Below, in pieces: positions 32,582-47,500 of a stretch of 64,000 bases of DNA. The notes under the pieces are model-generated. The model was not told the DNA's origin. It worked only from the letters and a program-made list of their open reading frames with translations, and searched no databases. A program made the translations under genes and the position numbers. Source of the stretch: Anthopleura xanthogrammica (Eukaryota > Cnidaria > Anthozoa > Actiniaria > Actiniidae); contig OZ025209.1 of NCBI GenBank assembly GCA_964019055.1, positions 13,376,981 through 13,440,980 of the forward strand, given 5' to 3'. Every line of letters starts with the position of its first letter. Position 1 is the stretch's first letter.

Positions 32582-35500
32582 GTAAGTAAACTCTATTTTA
32601 ATCGACATAAAAATTCGTCATGGTTGAAGGAATAATTTCCGAAGATGTGTTATAAAGTGTTTGATCAAAACTTCATAATGTAGAAGAAGCATCTCCTATT
32701 ACAGCAACTCAAAAACTTCTCCAAACTTCTAGTCTGAATTTTTGGCTCCCGTAATCAAAAATCTACTAACTTCATTAGACCGTTGTAAATTTGAAAGAAA
32801 ACTTGCCATGTCGATCTCTGGAGTTACCTGGATCTCAAAACGTGAAAACTACTCTAAACCAAAGATTCAACCGAGTAAATAATCAAGAAAAAACTGAACA
32901 TACAAAAAAACTTAAGGAATTAACGAAAATCATGGACTAAAAGTTTGTCAAAAATGTAAGAAATATCTATAAAAGTTAGTGATTATCTAGAGTATTTCTT
33001 TCCTAATTCTGGCAAGATCTTTAAGTTAGAACGCGAGGCTGTGATTGGCCAATTTTCCCGTACAGGTGGAAACATCAGGCAAATATCCCTTGATTTATTT
33101 TCTTTGAAATTTGTAGACGTTATCAGTGATATAGAAGTTAATCAAGTGAATACAGTATAATTCAGCAGTTTGATTTCGGTAAAGATGGCTTTGTTGATCT
33201 GTTTTCCTTGTAGCTTCTCCATGTTGTCAAAACTGTAACATAAGGAGATCATCAAACAATCTTATCAACGTGACCGTTACTGTCACGCAACGAACAGATG
33301 GCTACCTTAATGCATATAGAGGATTGAAGCAATGTGATTGGCTAATGACAGCACCAAATGGTTATAGTATCAAGCTAGATTTAATTTCTCGCTGGGTAGA
33401 AGTCAATGGAGAAACAATCCTCGCATATGATGGTGCTTTCCCTAACTCCTCTTCAAAGACTTTAGGATATAGGTTTTACAACACGATAACATCCAGTGGA
33501 CAGCATCTTTGGTTGAAAAACGTCAGAGGATTTGCCAAATTTGGATTTACTGTGGAATACAGGGCGTTGAAACTAGAGAAAGGTAACACTATTATCATAT
33601 TATCATTATCATGAATTATAATAAAGTGTCATAAAACCATTCTGACTTGTATATTGGTGTGTCTATCGTGCTTCTTTCCTTTTCTTTAGCTTCGTTTTGC
33701 TTTCTTTCGTTTCCTTACATTCTGTTTTCTTTGCTTTTTTCAGCATCGCAGTGCTTCTCATCCAAGATTCAGAATGCACGACTAAACTGCTCCGTTTACA
33801 CCTGTCACGTGACCTGTGATCCAGGATATTTCATGTTTGGGTCCACAGTATTGACATGCGTAGAAGGAAACCAGTGGGGTGGTTTGTTTCCCAAGTGCTG
33901 TGAGTAGTGAGTCAGAAAACCGATGATGTATCTCTTTGTTATGCTATTGAACCAGTGTTCTAATTTCATTGAGTTAACAACCACCATCGTCACAAACGAA
34001 TGCAGAGAAACTGGATGCTAATAGGCAATGTGCATTAAAGCTCACAAAGCACTCTGGGAAACTGAGTCCTGCAAAAATCTCTGATGGAACAGGGAAATCA
34101 AAAGAAATATCAGAAAAAAATAGTCTGTTATTTTCGTCTGCTGAAATTGAAATACTTACATGTTCGTAGAATTGTCAGATGAATTTTTAGAGGAACCGAA
34201 AAAGCGTAAGGACTCAGTTTCCCATCATGCTTTGTGCTAAGAATTCGAACTCGTATCGCAGTTGAGCCCATGGCCTAGCGGTATCCTAATTGAGCGTACA
34301 TCGAAGTGAGGCTATCGGGTCGAGCTCGCAATAAATTATAGAAAAATTATGTAAGATGTGATATTTCAGTGGACTTCGGAACATGAGCTACAAATTATCA
34401 GATGAAACAAACTCCAAGTCAACACTCTTGTCAATTTTTATTTAGTAACTGAATCATGCATTATTTTTTCTTTCTAGTGTCAGTCAGGATTGTAGGTACC
34501 AAGAATAACTCTGTTGGTCGAGTAGAAGTGTTTGTTGATAGACAGTGGTACAAAGTGGCTTACAACAGAGGATGGACCATCCAATCAGCGAACATTGTTT
34601 GTCGAATGTTGGGTCTTCCTAATGCAACAGCAGCACCAGAAGGTTCCATATTTCCTACTACAACAAGATACACGCTGATTCAGATTGAAGGATGCACAGG
34701 AGACGAGGCATCCATATTTGATTGCAGAGTGCTTTTCTTGTCGTACAATAGATATTACTATAACAGCGGATATGCCAGTGTCGTTTGTGGCTTTCCTGAA
34801 GGTATGTGGAAAATTAAACAATAACAACGACAACAACAACATCAACAACAATAATATTCTTCTTGTTTGTATATTTTGTAGTTGCAACAATAGTCTCTGA
34901 GGTCCCTGACGAGGATATACCTGCAGCAACCGTTGGAGAGGTTTTTCTGTCTGTTAATGGTGTTAGAGCACCAATCGGGGTCAACAACTGGGATAAGAAA
35001 GCCATGGACGTAGTTTGCCGTTCACTGGGTATCCAAGGACCTCATGCTTCCCCACTTGTTCAAACTTATGCCTATCAACGCAATGTGTGGTTAGATCATG
35101 TGAAGTGCTTAGGAAACGAGAGTTCTTTACTTGACTGTGATCATCCAGGGCTGAGAAATAAGAATCGCTACACTGTTTATTCTTTACGTAGAGCAAAAGC
35201 CGCCTGTGGTCGACGAAGTAAGCACCGTTTGCTTTTAATTTCTGTGAGGGAGGCCAAAAACATTGAATTGCCCAAAGTAGGACGTCAAATATTGTACATA
35301 TTTTGACATCAGTAGGAAAGAGTGAGCAGAAGGGACGATATTAAGTTACAGTTAAGCACTCTGTGGTCAACTATATAAATTGCTCCTGTTCATCAAACTC
35401 AATATACCTCTTTAGCTTGACTATCTCTTTTCGTTAATGGTTGCACATGAGAGGAAACATGAAAATGGATGCAACTCAAACAAAGAATCTTATTCTGAAG

Positions 35501-38500
35501 AGAATGACACATGGTCTGAAATGGTCTATTCCTGCATCAGAACCTATCCTTTCACATGCCCTAAATCTCAACATATGTTGTTTTATTTCAGAATGTTCCA
35601 CATTGATAGTTAACTATGGAAATATCACGTGCTCGAACAACACCTATCACGTGACCTGTGATCCGGGATATTTCATTTATGGGTCTAGAGTGTTGCCTTG
35701 TGTTGGAGGAAAACTGATGGCAGAATCCATTCCAAAGTGCTGTGAGTTTCAACACAGAACGTTGATTCCACTTCCTCAGTATGAACATTCATTTTCATAC
35801 ACTGTACAATACTTCATTTTCCAATCACTCTGTTGCTCATATGTTCCAGTGAAGATCCGTGGATTTGCAAAATGATTATATTGTTGAAGTTGTGCATTCT
35901 TTACTTTACCGTTGGTATTTATAATAATATTTTGATTGATACACGTTTCCATGACATTCTATAGACACGTGCTCCCACAATTAATGTCATGGGAAATCTT
36001 TGGGAACACTTGATATGGCTAAATTGCAAAGATATCTAATGAACGTTCTTTCTCTTACCAGCATGATTCACTATAGGTTCGCCGCTATTTTACCAATGAA
36101 ATTCTTGTTTTCACTGTCTTCTTCAGTTTCTGTTAGAATTCGAGGCACCAGCAGTAACTCGACAGGTCGAGTAGAAGTCTTTATTTACGGGGCCTGGGGA
36201 CAAGTGTCTTACAGCAGCGGATGGACCATCCAATCAGCGAACATTGTCTGTCGAATGCTGGGTCTTCCTAATGCAACAGCAGCACCAGAAGGTTCCATAT
36301 TTCCTTCAACCGCAGGAACCAGGAAGTTGATGATGGTGGAGCAGTGCAAAGAGAACGAGGTGTCAGTTTTTGGTTGCAAGTTCCTTATGCTTGGGCAAAA
36401 CAACCAACCCAATAATGGTTATGCAGGTGTTGTCTGCGGCAACCCCAAAGGTATATAATGGACCTCTTGAACTTGTACGTAATGATTCCCCATTCCAGAC
36501 CACGTGCCATTCCCTAGAGTATCATTTCTTTGTTTCTAAACAGTTGCACATGAGAAGACACATGAATATGGATACAACTCAAACAAAGAATCTTATTCTC
36601 AAGAGAATAACACGTGGTCTGGAATGAGAATGTATTACACCCAAGCTAAAAATGGTCTATTGTTATCATCTTGCACTGTACATTTTTAGCCTCTCACGGC
36701 TTTGGTCATTGGTTCAACTTTTTTAGACCAGTTATATGTAAGAAATCTGTCTGTTGTCTGAGTCTCTTCTGATCTCCCTTCTGATCAAGGGTTTTTCCCA
36801 TACTTCTCAGTTCCGTATCATTCAAAGCTTCTTTCGTGTACGCTGCAATTGGCCTTCGTGATAGCCTGTGTGCCCGCCATTACAAACTGCTGCAAATTCT
36901 AGTAAATGTTTTCTGAAATGTGCCTGTGGTAACATTTAGTGCCATCTCTTCACAGTGGACATTATTCTCACACCTTTTCGACGGATATCAGCAACAAATA
37001 CATTCCTTCTGTCTATTGACGGATTGAGAGCACCAATTGGTGTCAACAACTGGGATAAGGAAGCCAGGGACGTAGTGTGTCGTATGCTGGGCATCGAAGG
37101 ACCTCATGACGCACCTCCTCTTACAATACGAGGACGGAAAGAAATATGGATCGATCAAGTGCGATGCTTAGGAAATGAAAGTTCTTTACTGGACTGTGAT
37201 CACCCAGGGCTGAGAAACAAGAATCGCTACACTCCTGCGTCGTCTTATACGCCACTGCTGTTGTGTGGGCGTTTAAATAGTAAGGCAAAGAAATATTTCT
37301 ATATTATATCTATGCTAGGGCTGCTGGGCTGATAAACATACCGCATTTTTTCCAATTGATTTTATTGAACCTTTTGCCGAAGCTGGTGTGGCCCAAATTT
37401 CCATAAATCAAATGCTTACTTATTTGGAAAATTATTTTGTTAATAACTGAAAGACCATAGTGAATTAGTAAATGTACACAGTTTCAAAGTAAGAAGTTAA
37501 ATATTTGTAGCGTTACAAGCAATAGCTGTTATTAAGGATGCATGCAAATGAGATGCAAATGAGACACCAAGCATTGTATTGACCCGATAGCCTCACTCGT
37601 ATGATTCTTAGAACAAAATAATATCTCATTTGTATGCATCCATAATAACAGCTATTAAAATGTGCTAAATGCATAAATACTCACCCTACGGCTAGTCAGT
37701 ACTCTTTTTTCTTTCTCATACAAAATCTTATGATTTCAAAACCGCTGGACCTTTTCAGGAATGTGTGTCAGAACACCGAAATTTTGCTTAATTACTAATG
37801 TGAGCATCCTGTTTCAAATGCTGGCCGAAGAAAGGATCTTAGCTTGTATTATATGTATCAGAAACAAAGGACACTCGTATATATAGATATGTATTATCGA
37901 TATGTATTATCGATTATTAATTTCTAATTATTTACATATTTCCTATTTTTGAATATTTTTTCATTTTTAATATTATTGTATTTTGTAAATAACACGCCCC
38001 TATTGGAAACCAGTGCTATTTTTGTATTGAATTAGGCTAGCGTGTCTAAATAAAGTTGATCTCATCTCATCTCACACTAAATAAAAGCAAAAGTACTGGA
38101 GTTTGACGATTGAAAGGTTGTTAATTGTGTCCAGAGCAACAGGTCACACACAGAATCAGAAAACCTTACATTCTGAAGATTTGCTTTTTTTTTTTTTTGC
38201 CTTTTAGTAACCTTTAATCTTATCAAAGGAATGAGCAAAAAAGATGGAATCATCCAGATGTACATCAATGGTGTGGAAAGACTCACCGATTTAATGACGG
38301 GCTCTGGTGACCTCCTCTTATTTGGAAATGTGGTCTGCCGCATGCTTGGTCTACCGACTGCTTTCCACATTACAAAAAATCGGTTTCGTAGTTTAAGCGA
38401 CCCCCGGTCTTTTAATCTAAGGCTGTCTCGAGTTCACTGCAAGGGAAATGAACAGTCTTTACGTGCTTGTAATTATACGATCACATCGTTGTACAGCTCG

Positions 38501-41500
38501 GATAGACTACGACCAGCTTTAGTCTGCGGTAAAGGTATGTTTTATCAGTATAAATCCATTATCTGACAAAAAAAATAAACAATATGTCCTCTAGTTGATA
38601 TTAACTGGTGAATTCAGGTTTTAAAATATTACGAGCTGAAACTTCGCCTACTTTCATGTCTAGGTGCTTTTTTCATTTTTGCAGTTTATTTTGACAAACT
38701 GTGCCTCATAGAATACTGCGCCCTGAGAGTTGCATGTCTAGAACTTGATTAAATGTAGTGGTAGTAAGTGTGGAGTGCGTCATATGCATCATCATTAGCC
38801 TCTGCCTAAGAAGACTCGGCAACGACTCTCAGTATCACGTCGGAAAAAAGGGGCGGGGTAGGGTCACGTGACCTGAGTGCAAGTACGGCCACTCTTATAA
38901 CTAATAACTAATAACTAATAACTAATAAGAATTATTGTATCTTTAACAGATTATTTCTGTCCTTTGGGATGTCACTGTTTTCATAAACATACGGAATTTT
39001 CTTGTACCAACGCAAATTTAACGGAACTTTGGAGAAACACTCATATACTAACTTCAACATTGTAGGTTATTTATCTGACTCACCTCTGAGTGAGTGAGTG
39101 AGTGGGTGAGTGAGTGAGTGAGTGAGTGAGTGAGTGAGTGAGTGAGTGAGTGAGTGAGTGAGTGAGTGAGTGAGTGAGTGAGTGAGTGAGTGAGTGGATG
39201 AGTGAGTGGATGAATGAGTGAGTGGATGAATGAGTGAGTGAGTGAGTGGGTGAGTGAGTGAGTGAGTGAGTGGATGAATGAGTGAGTGAGTGAGTGAGTG
39301 GATGAATGAGTGAGTGAGTGAGTGAGTAAGTGAGTGAGTGGATGAATGAGTGAGTGAGTGAATGAGTGAGTGAGTGAGTGAGAGAGTGTGAGTGAGTGAG
39401 TGAGTGGATGAGTGAGTGAGTGGATGAGTGAGTGAGTGAGTGAGTGAGTGAGTGAGTGAGTGGGTGGGTGGGTGGGTGGGTGGGTGGGTGAGTGAGTGAG
39501 TGAGTGAGTGAGTGAGTGAGTGAGTGAGTGAGTGAGTGAGTGAGTGAGTGAGTGAGTGAGTGAGCGAGTGAGTGACTAACTCACTGATAGGGAAACATGT
39601 TGCAGATATTTGTTAACGTACCTTCAGCTTTGAACGTACTGTTTTTCTGTTTCCTTCCATACTTATTTAACTTCTCAAGCGTTACTGGAAAAGAAAGGTG
39701 GGTGGGTGAGTGAGTGAGTGAGTGAGTGAGTGAGTGAGTGAGTGGATGAGTGAGTGGATGAATGAGTGAGTGGATGAATGAGTGAGTGAGTGAGTGAGTG
39801 AGTGAGTGAGTGAGTGAGTGAGTGAGTGAGTGAGTGAGTGAGTGAGTGAGTGAGTGAGTGAGTGAGTGAGTGAGTGAGCGAGCGAGTGAGTGACTAACTC
39901 ACTGATAGGGAAAAATGTTGCAGATATTTGTTAACGTACCTTCAGCTTTGAACGTACTGTTTTTCTGTTTCCTTCCATACTTATTTAACTTCTCAAGCGT
40001 TACTGGAAAAGAAAGGAATTATTATCAAGGGAATGACACTTGGTTTAAAATGGTCGAAGATGACACCTTGATATGAAATCTTATATTAGATAAATGTTCA
40101 CAAAGTTTTTGTTATCCTTATTAAGAAGATACTGGAGCCTTCGTGGGTGAAAGTTTTGCAAACAAATTATTTCACTAATTGACCTCTTTTCCTTGTGCGT
40201 CATGTTTTCTAATTACAGACCACGCGTCATTCTCTTGGTTATTTGTTTGAGTTGTATCCATATTCATGTGTCTTTTCATCCATAACCGTTCGACAAAGAA
40301 ATGATACTCTAGGGAATAACACGTGGTGTGAAATGGAAAAAAACATTTTACCAAAGCTAAAGAGATTCACGTCTCCTTCCCTCAGGGTTATGAGATCATT
40401 CATGATCTTAAATGTTATCCATTCGTAGGTCTCTACAAAACACTAAAAATATGAAAGACTTCAATGAGAGTTTTCTACTTCAACTACCATTCACTCTGAG
40501 CAGCCTGTAATCTTATGATGATAATGATAATATATTATATGTAAATGGCCCACTGGTTTGCCTCCCTACCAGTCGGGTTTTTTAAAAAACACTTAGTTTA
40601 TTCATATTAGTGTAAGAGGACCGAGTTGGAAAACATCTCTGCTTTACTCGTTATATCCTCCAAAAGATAAACATGGTATGCGTATGATGATGGAATGAAA
40701 TGTGTATATGATCGCACCACACTGTGAAATACTCAGAAAAAAAAATTCTGAGCCCCAGATGGGAATCGAACCCACGACCCCCCCCCCCCCCCCCCTCCCC
40801 CAAAAGGCAAAATCCTGGCTACGCCCCAGGGATAGATATCTGTGGTGTTTCTTGGTAGCTGAAAATCGAACTAGATAACCACATTTACAATTCTTTCCAC
40901 GTAGCACGATCAAGGGATACAGAATAACAAGGCTTAAACGAATTTACTTCATCAGACTGGAAAATTTTAATAATATGTAAGTTTTCTAAACTCATCATAG
41001 AGAATGACGTCATCACTTTTCGAATTTTACAACTTTATAGTTTTGATAAGTTAGCAAACCATGAACTTCGATTCTCGGTATAACTTTAGTGTCATGATGG
41101 GATAGCGAAGGGAAACTATCTTTATAAAACTGCTTTTCGCTTTGGACCCGGAAGTCGTTTTTCCATTCGATGGACGTCACACTTAAAATCTCTATACTTA
41201 CAGCCATTCTCAGACACACGCGCATGCGCACTGTTGCGATTTTTTCTGTCGCGACAAAGTAGGGTTTGATGGACGTCAATCAAAGCGTTTCCATGACATT
41301 CCATACGCACATGCCTTTGTAGCTTTGTGTTTTCCGACAGTGCTATGGAAACATTTTGATTGACGCCCACCAAACCCTACTTTGTCGCGACAGGAAAAAT
41401 CGCAACAGTGCGCATGCGCGTGTGTCTGGGAATGGCTGTAAGTGTGTCTGAGAATGGCTGTAAGAGCCGACTACATTGCACAATACGCCTGCTTTCGTTA

Positions 41501-44500
41501 TCCCACAATCCCTAATTTTCAGACGTCTAGAACCAGCTCCAAATAAGAGAAGCTTGTTGTATGGGGAAAATGAAGGCAACAACTTCATGCAGGTATCACG
41601 ATAAATTCTGAATAAATACTTAATTTTTTTCCCCAGAGTCCTTCATAAAAACCAACTGAAAATTATAGATCCCTGGTTCCTGTCTGTTTTTCAGTCTTTT
41701 CTCATGTAAGTATATATATACTTGCTACTCAAGTCACAGCCTAGAACCAGTTCCAAACAAGAGAACTTGTGTGGGAAAAACGAATAAGGCACTCGTGATT
41801 TAAAGACTACAAAGTTTCGTGATTCAAAATTCTTTCTAAAGACTAGCTTTTGGGCATCGTAATCGGCTACAATAGCGTGTATTGAGGCACACCTTAAACG
41901 CCTTCATCGCCTTGTCTTGTAACGGAGTTTTTAAAAGTCAGTTGGAAAAAAACAACTAAATTTTGAAATTTGTCAGCATTTGTACATACATGAAGTTGAT
42001 TATACCCAACAAATACCTAAAGCCCTTCTTTCTTAATAAATATGTGTATGCAATTTAGTGTGGCGAGTCCAGAAAGTGTCGTTTCGATGTAGTATCGTAC
42101 ATTTGACCATAGATTTTCAGTGTACCATTGACTTAATTTTTACACTACTATAGAGTCTCAAAATCAGAGCCAAAATATTTCTTTTATTTACCAGAGAAAT
42201 TCGTGATAACAACATCACTACAATCAAGTCGAAAGCCTTTGCTGGGATGATGTCCTGCTCTGGAATGTATGTAGAGCAATACATCAATTATAAAGGCTTT
42301 GAAACAGCACGTGATGGAAGCCATGTGACAGGAGGCAAAACAACAGAGTCTTTTTTCCTCGGGAAACTGAATTCTTTCTCATGTAAACCAGATTTTTTTA
42401 CCATGAAATATCCCGCGAGCTGATTGGTCGAGAGCCGTGGTAAATAAGCGGACATACTATGCTAAACCATCGAAAATTTGTTTAAGACCAGATTCATTTG
42501 TTCCTGCCTCAGGCTGTTATGGCTGCTATCACGTGATGGTGCGAATCCTCTATTAACGTGTATGACGTCATAACCAACAATATCAACGTGATACTTTTTC
42601 AACGTGATCTTAAGAATAATTTTAGCTAAATATTCATCAATTTTCCTTTTAGCTCATTAATCAGGAACAACATCAAAGTCATTGAAAAAGGCGCTTTTGG
42701 CTTCCAAAGCTCACTGTAAGCTAATACCCTTTTGTTTACATAAGCGAATCCCAAATTGTTTGCCAGTCAACAACAATTATTTAGTGCAAAGGGCGTATGT
42801 TATGCTAATGTTTTACAATATAGTACTGAGATGCATCTAATAAAATGATAATGCTTATCAGCATATTTAATGGTCCGCCTAGGATCGTATTTTTACAGTA
42901 AAGAATGAGGTATGCAGTAACATCATTAATCATATCCATGTACATTTTACCCTAGGATCATCGAAGGAAATGATATTCCTACAGTCAAAAAGGAACACTT
43001 TTATTTTGGGTACGTCCAGAACCTTGGGATCATTCTCAGAGAACCAAAACATCGCCTTAATACCAGCTCCTTTTTCTGACCCACTCAATTACACAATCAA
43101 TGGATAACGCAAAATATGTGTCCATGTTTCTTGTGTAGGCCCGACTAAGGCCACCTATTGCTTTGGATACTTAAATAGAGCTCGGTGACCTGAAATGAAC
43201 TTTGATGCACATTTCCATTTGGTCTGTTTAGTCGGTTGGTCAGTTACCCGGGGGGGGGGGGGGGTACTCCCTATAATGGACTATACGGGGATGCTCCGCC
43301 CGAAAGGGGTACTTTTTTCAGGCCGCACGTATAGCAAAGGGGTGGAAATTTGTGAGTTTTGGTATAAAAAGGGGTAGATTTTCTTCAAAGGTATATGAAA
43401 GGGGTACCTTTTCAGGCAAAAAGGTATAAAAAAGGGGTACTTTTTTGCTGAAATTTGGTATAGAAAAGGGTAAGGGGTCGAGAGTCTGGGCGGAGCATCC
43501 CCGTATGAAACGACCCGAAGTATCCCCCAGTTAGTTATTGCCGATCTTTGGGTGAATTGTTTCACATTCAACATACAATCATGCTGATTCATTGATGATG
43601 AGCAAACTAGTATTTTCTTTTCTTTTCATAGTTCGAAATATGAAGCCTGGATGAGACTCCCGAAATGGCATCAAAGCAAGTTCAACTCTTTTGGAGGTTT
43701 TAGCTTTGGACATATCACACAAATGATGTTAATGTAAGATACTAGAAAGCGATATTAATATTGATAGATATGAATGAAAGCTCCTAAAATGACTTTCTGG
43801 ACGTTCGATGGTTCAATGGAAGATAGAATGTAGGACTATAGAACTTTAATTAATACATATATCTGGTTCACAGGCTAACATGAAACTTTTTCAGATAAAT
43901 CTTTTCTGGTATTCATCCAGTGTTTCCGTTATTCTTTCTAGTGCTTTACCACACAACAAAATACAAGAAATAGAAAATGCTGCTTTTATCGACCATGCTT
44001 CTGCAGCTGCAATTGTGTAAGTCTTGAGCAGTATACTGACCAACAAGCGAATAAACAAATGGTGTGATTCAGTGATCTCAGTCGACGGAGTCACTTGGCG
44101 AAACAAAATTCGCCGATTTCCCAAACTATAGTAGCTATATACGGCTACTGCACTTTGCAAAACGAAACGACTTTTCTCATTCTTCAGTATAAAGAAGGAA
44201 AAGCCTAATTTATGGCAGACTGATTTCCCTACTTATATAGTCTAACAGAAACTGGAAAAAGGAATTAGCTTACCTTCATCAGGAACAGTTTATTCAGGCA
44301 GGGATTCAGGGCGGAATTTTCACTGGACAAATTCGTGAACACATGCACCAAATATTATATATCCTAAATCTGAAAAAGAAAAACATAATCATAGTTATTG
44401 TAAAAGGAAAACGTTTTTTACAAGACACGACCAAGTGTGAGTGAAAGTGCTAGTCAGCCCCACAGTACATGCATTGACAACTTGGCCCAGTTTTTGGGCC

Positions 44501-47500
44501 GGGAAATGGAGGGTGCACGGGTACCCTGTGACCCAAATCCACAACTATAGCATACCCCTTGATTGCATACACAATGCCGTGCGAGTGAATGGCCAAAATG
44601 AAATATCTTATTGTTTTCTCTATTGTTCATCAGACTGTTACAACATAACCTCATAAAGAGAATCAAAAAGTGGGCTTTCCAGGGCCTGTTCATGTTGCAA
44701 GTGCTGTAAGTTGTCGTTTGAGTAGTCTCGACTAACTGTCATGCAGTATATGTAACTAGTTTACTTGTTTTCGAGTTTTGTGCTATTTTGAAAAGCCTCT
44801 AATGCATATTTCAGGTGGCTTTCGTCTAACCCTTTGGAAATCATTGAAGACGGAGCATTCGGATCAAGCTTTAACCTTGTGAATTTGTAAGAAAATGTTA
44901 ACAAACCCCATGAAATTTTGGCTCTTAGTGGTGGAATATTAACTGGCAATCCAATCGTGGAATCCGGCCGCATCCATGATGTGCGATCCGAAATAGACGT
45001 TTTTCGATATCCACGCTGTGTTACTTGATTACAGACTCATTTACTCAGGGTTAGCCTTAAATATCCACAAATACAAATCGCAAACTTATGATTAAGTATA
45101 GACAACTTCAAGAATACAAACACTTTGAAATTCCCGGCAAAAACGTTCACTGAATGTAAAAAAAAAAGGTAAAGAAACTATATTTAACGTCGGTAGTTTC
45201 TTCAGCTACGAGGCTGGTATCAACGGAAGCCGACCCTGCGCACTTTACCCCCTCTCTCCATCAGTGCTCTGTTTTAAGAAGCTGAAGCTACACGGATAAG
45301 AAAGAAGTCGAAACAGACGTGGAGATCCTGAGGATCGAACCATGGACCTCTAGCTCCGAAGGCCGCGCACTAACCAACTGAGCTACGTCTGCTCCTATAA
45401 CACATCACTGCAATATTTCACACAAAATCAAAGCTAACCCTGCCAGGAGCAACAGAGAATTCACAAACTGAAGCATTCAAGGAATAGAATCCAAAAATTA
45501 CTTTCTATTGTGCTATTCAACAGGAATCTTATAGACACCAACTTACGAATAATTGATCCAGTAAAACTGACTCCGACATTTTCAATGTTCATGCCATGGT
45601 CATTTTCAACAGTTATAAGCATGTAAGTATTAAAAACATCACGACAATAGACGACTTGCACTAACAGGTCACATGACCTACCTCCCCTTAAGACGAGCAG
45701 ATGTGTCAAAATTAACAGCAGAAATGAAAAGATCACTTTGACATTAGTTAGAGGACGCAATTTCAGCTTATAATGTTAACTATAGGAGAAATGGCATTGA
45801 ATATAAAACCGAATATTTTATAAGGTTTTGTATGGGAAAAGTGTTGGCTGGCAAGTTCTTGCCATCCTATGCATTTTCCCATACAAATCCTTATAAAATA
45901 TTCAATTTTATATTTAAATCCATTTCTCCTGTTTGGCTAGTTTTTTAAGACTGAAATTCTGCCTCCCTAATAATGGCAAGGTGCTCTTTTCATATCTGTT
46001 GTTCATCTATTTTAAGGGATAGGGTCACGTGACCTGTTAGTGTAAGTCGTCAATCTATGGAAATTTTTTTGGGAGAATTTAGCCGGAGGAAACATTAATT
46101 AAACTTGGATGGACTAGCAGATCATCTATGGGATCTGGTAAAAGGGTATTTCTGAAAGATTTTGAGTAATGAAATGCTTGCTGTTTAACATGCAGTTACC
46201 GAAAGCTTACAGTAAGGACCACTGCTTTCGAATGTAAAACTTCCTGTGCCTTTTTTTCTGAGAGAGGATACATCGTGGTGGATTACTCAGGTTACCCTTG
46301 TCCATACGGGACCTTCAAAGAAGGGACCATTTGCATGGAATGTCCATCAGGTGAGTGTTGCACAACATGATGATATTGGACGGCGATTTACCTGTTCCAC
46401 TTTTCAAATCATATTCCATTCATTCATTCCGGTCATTGGTGAACTCAGCTCATTGGGAAATTCAGGGACGGCGTACCCAGCAGTGCATTCACTTTTCTTC
46501 ACTAGGATCTCGGGTTTTCATGCGAGTAGAGTTTGTTAGGTCTCTCCCTTTATTCGAGGGATTTTCTACGGGTTCTCCGGTATTCCTTCCTCCGTAAAAC
46601 TCATGACCAGCTAAATCCCAATTGGATCTATGAGTTAGCAGTGCTCTGACTTTGATCAACCCAGAGGTTGTTCCAAGGTATCGATAATAATTGAAGGTAA
46701 AGGTTGTACAATAAAATAGTGCAATTCAAAGAAAGATAGGATGACATACACGTGCCTTGAAATGGAAAACAATGCCCAAGCTGAAAAAGGTATTGAGTTA
46801 TTAATCATATCCATTTTGATATGATTAGCAATACTGCAATCTGATTGGCTAAAAAGTGTGCGATTTAGGCATTAATCACACTATTTTGAATCAGTTAATA
46901 GCATCATTTTGTCAACCAATCGCTTTTGAAGCTACATATAAGCTACAAATTGCACTCCACTCAGTTCTATTACCATTATTAATGTTGTGTACATGAAAAG
47001 TTCACTAAATGTAATCACATGTACAGGTGGTTTCTATCAAGATGAGCAGGCACAATACAAGATTCTTTCTCATGGTTTGGGGTGTAAACAGTGTCCAGTT
47101 GGAACTTTTGTCAGTCCACACAATTCACCAGGAGTACAAAGAGCTGACTGTCAGACATGTCCAGAAGGTAGGCAATTATCAACAACTCATGTAATCAATG
47201 GTTGATATAATGTAAATATATATGAAAGGTATTCTTCGAATGCAAACTTTTTTTATCTTCGTCGATATTTTCCAGGAACGCGTTCCGGTCTCCCAGCTTT
47301 GTTTAGAGCCTGTTTTTGCCGCGACGACCATTACCGCGTACATCGCTTTGAGTCCTGTTTCCCATGTACACGAGGATACCAATGTACAAACGAGACAATC
47401 AACCTGTTACCTGGTTTCTACTGGAAGTGGAATTCTACCGAAACCAAGCACATGTACCTGAACTTTTCTGCAGAGCTACAAGTCATCAGCCAATCACATA

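Larger units (their letters stand above)
38950..45622 (+). other. Receptor A LRR region
   Basis: Exon 38950-39061 is an LRR N-cap (CPLGCHCF, SCTNANLTELW) that switches phase from 1 to 2. Nine phase 2-2 exons of 54-102 bp follow from 41637, most encoding one leucine-rich repeat (for example DNNITTIKSKAFAG, RNNIKVIEKGAFGF, HNKIQEIENAAF, SNPLEIIEDGAF). One-repeat-per-exon organisation is classical for LRRs. Confidence 0.85.

Noticed and set aside
34262..34330. Functional tRNA gene
   Set aside because: Box-like motifs exist but no full cloverleaf or anticodon stem could be built; kept only as a low-confidence repeat.
47179..47382. Minus-strand frame repeated at 62990-63184
   Set aside because: Antisense to the conserved membrane exon start in both receptors; its conservation is explained by the plus-strand gene.
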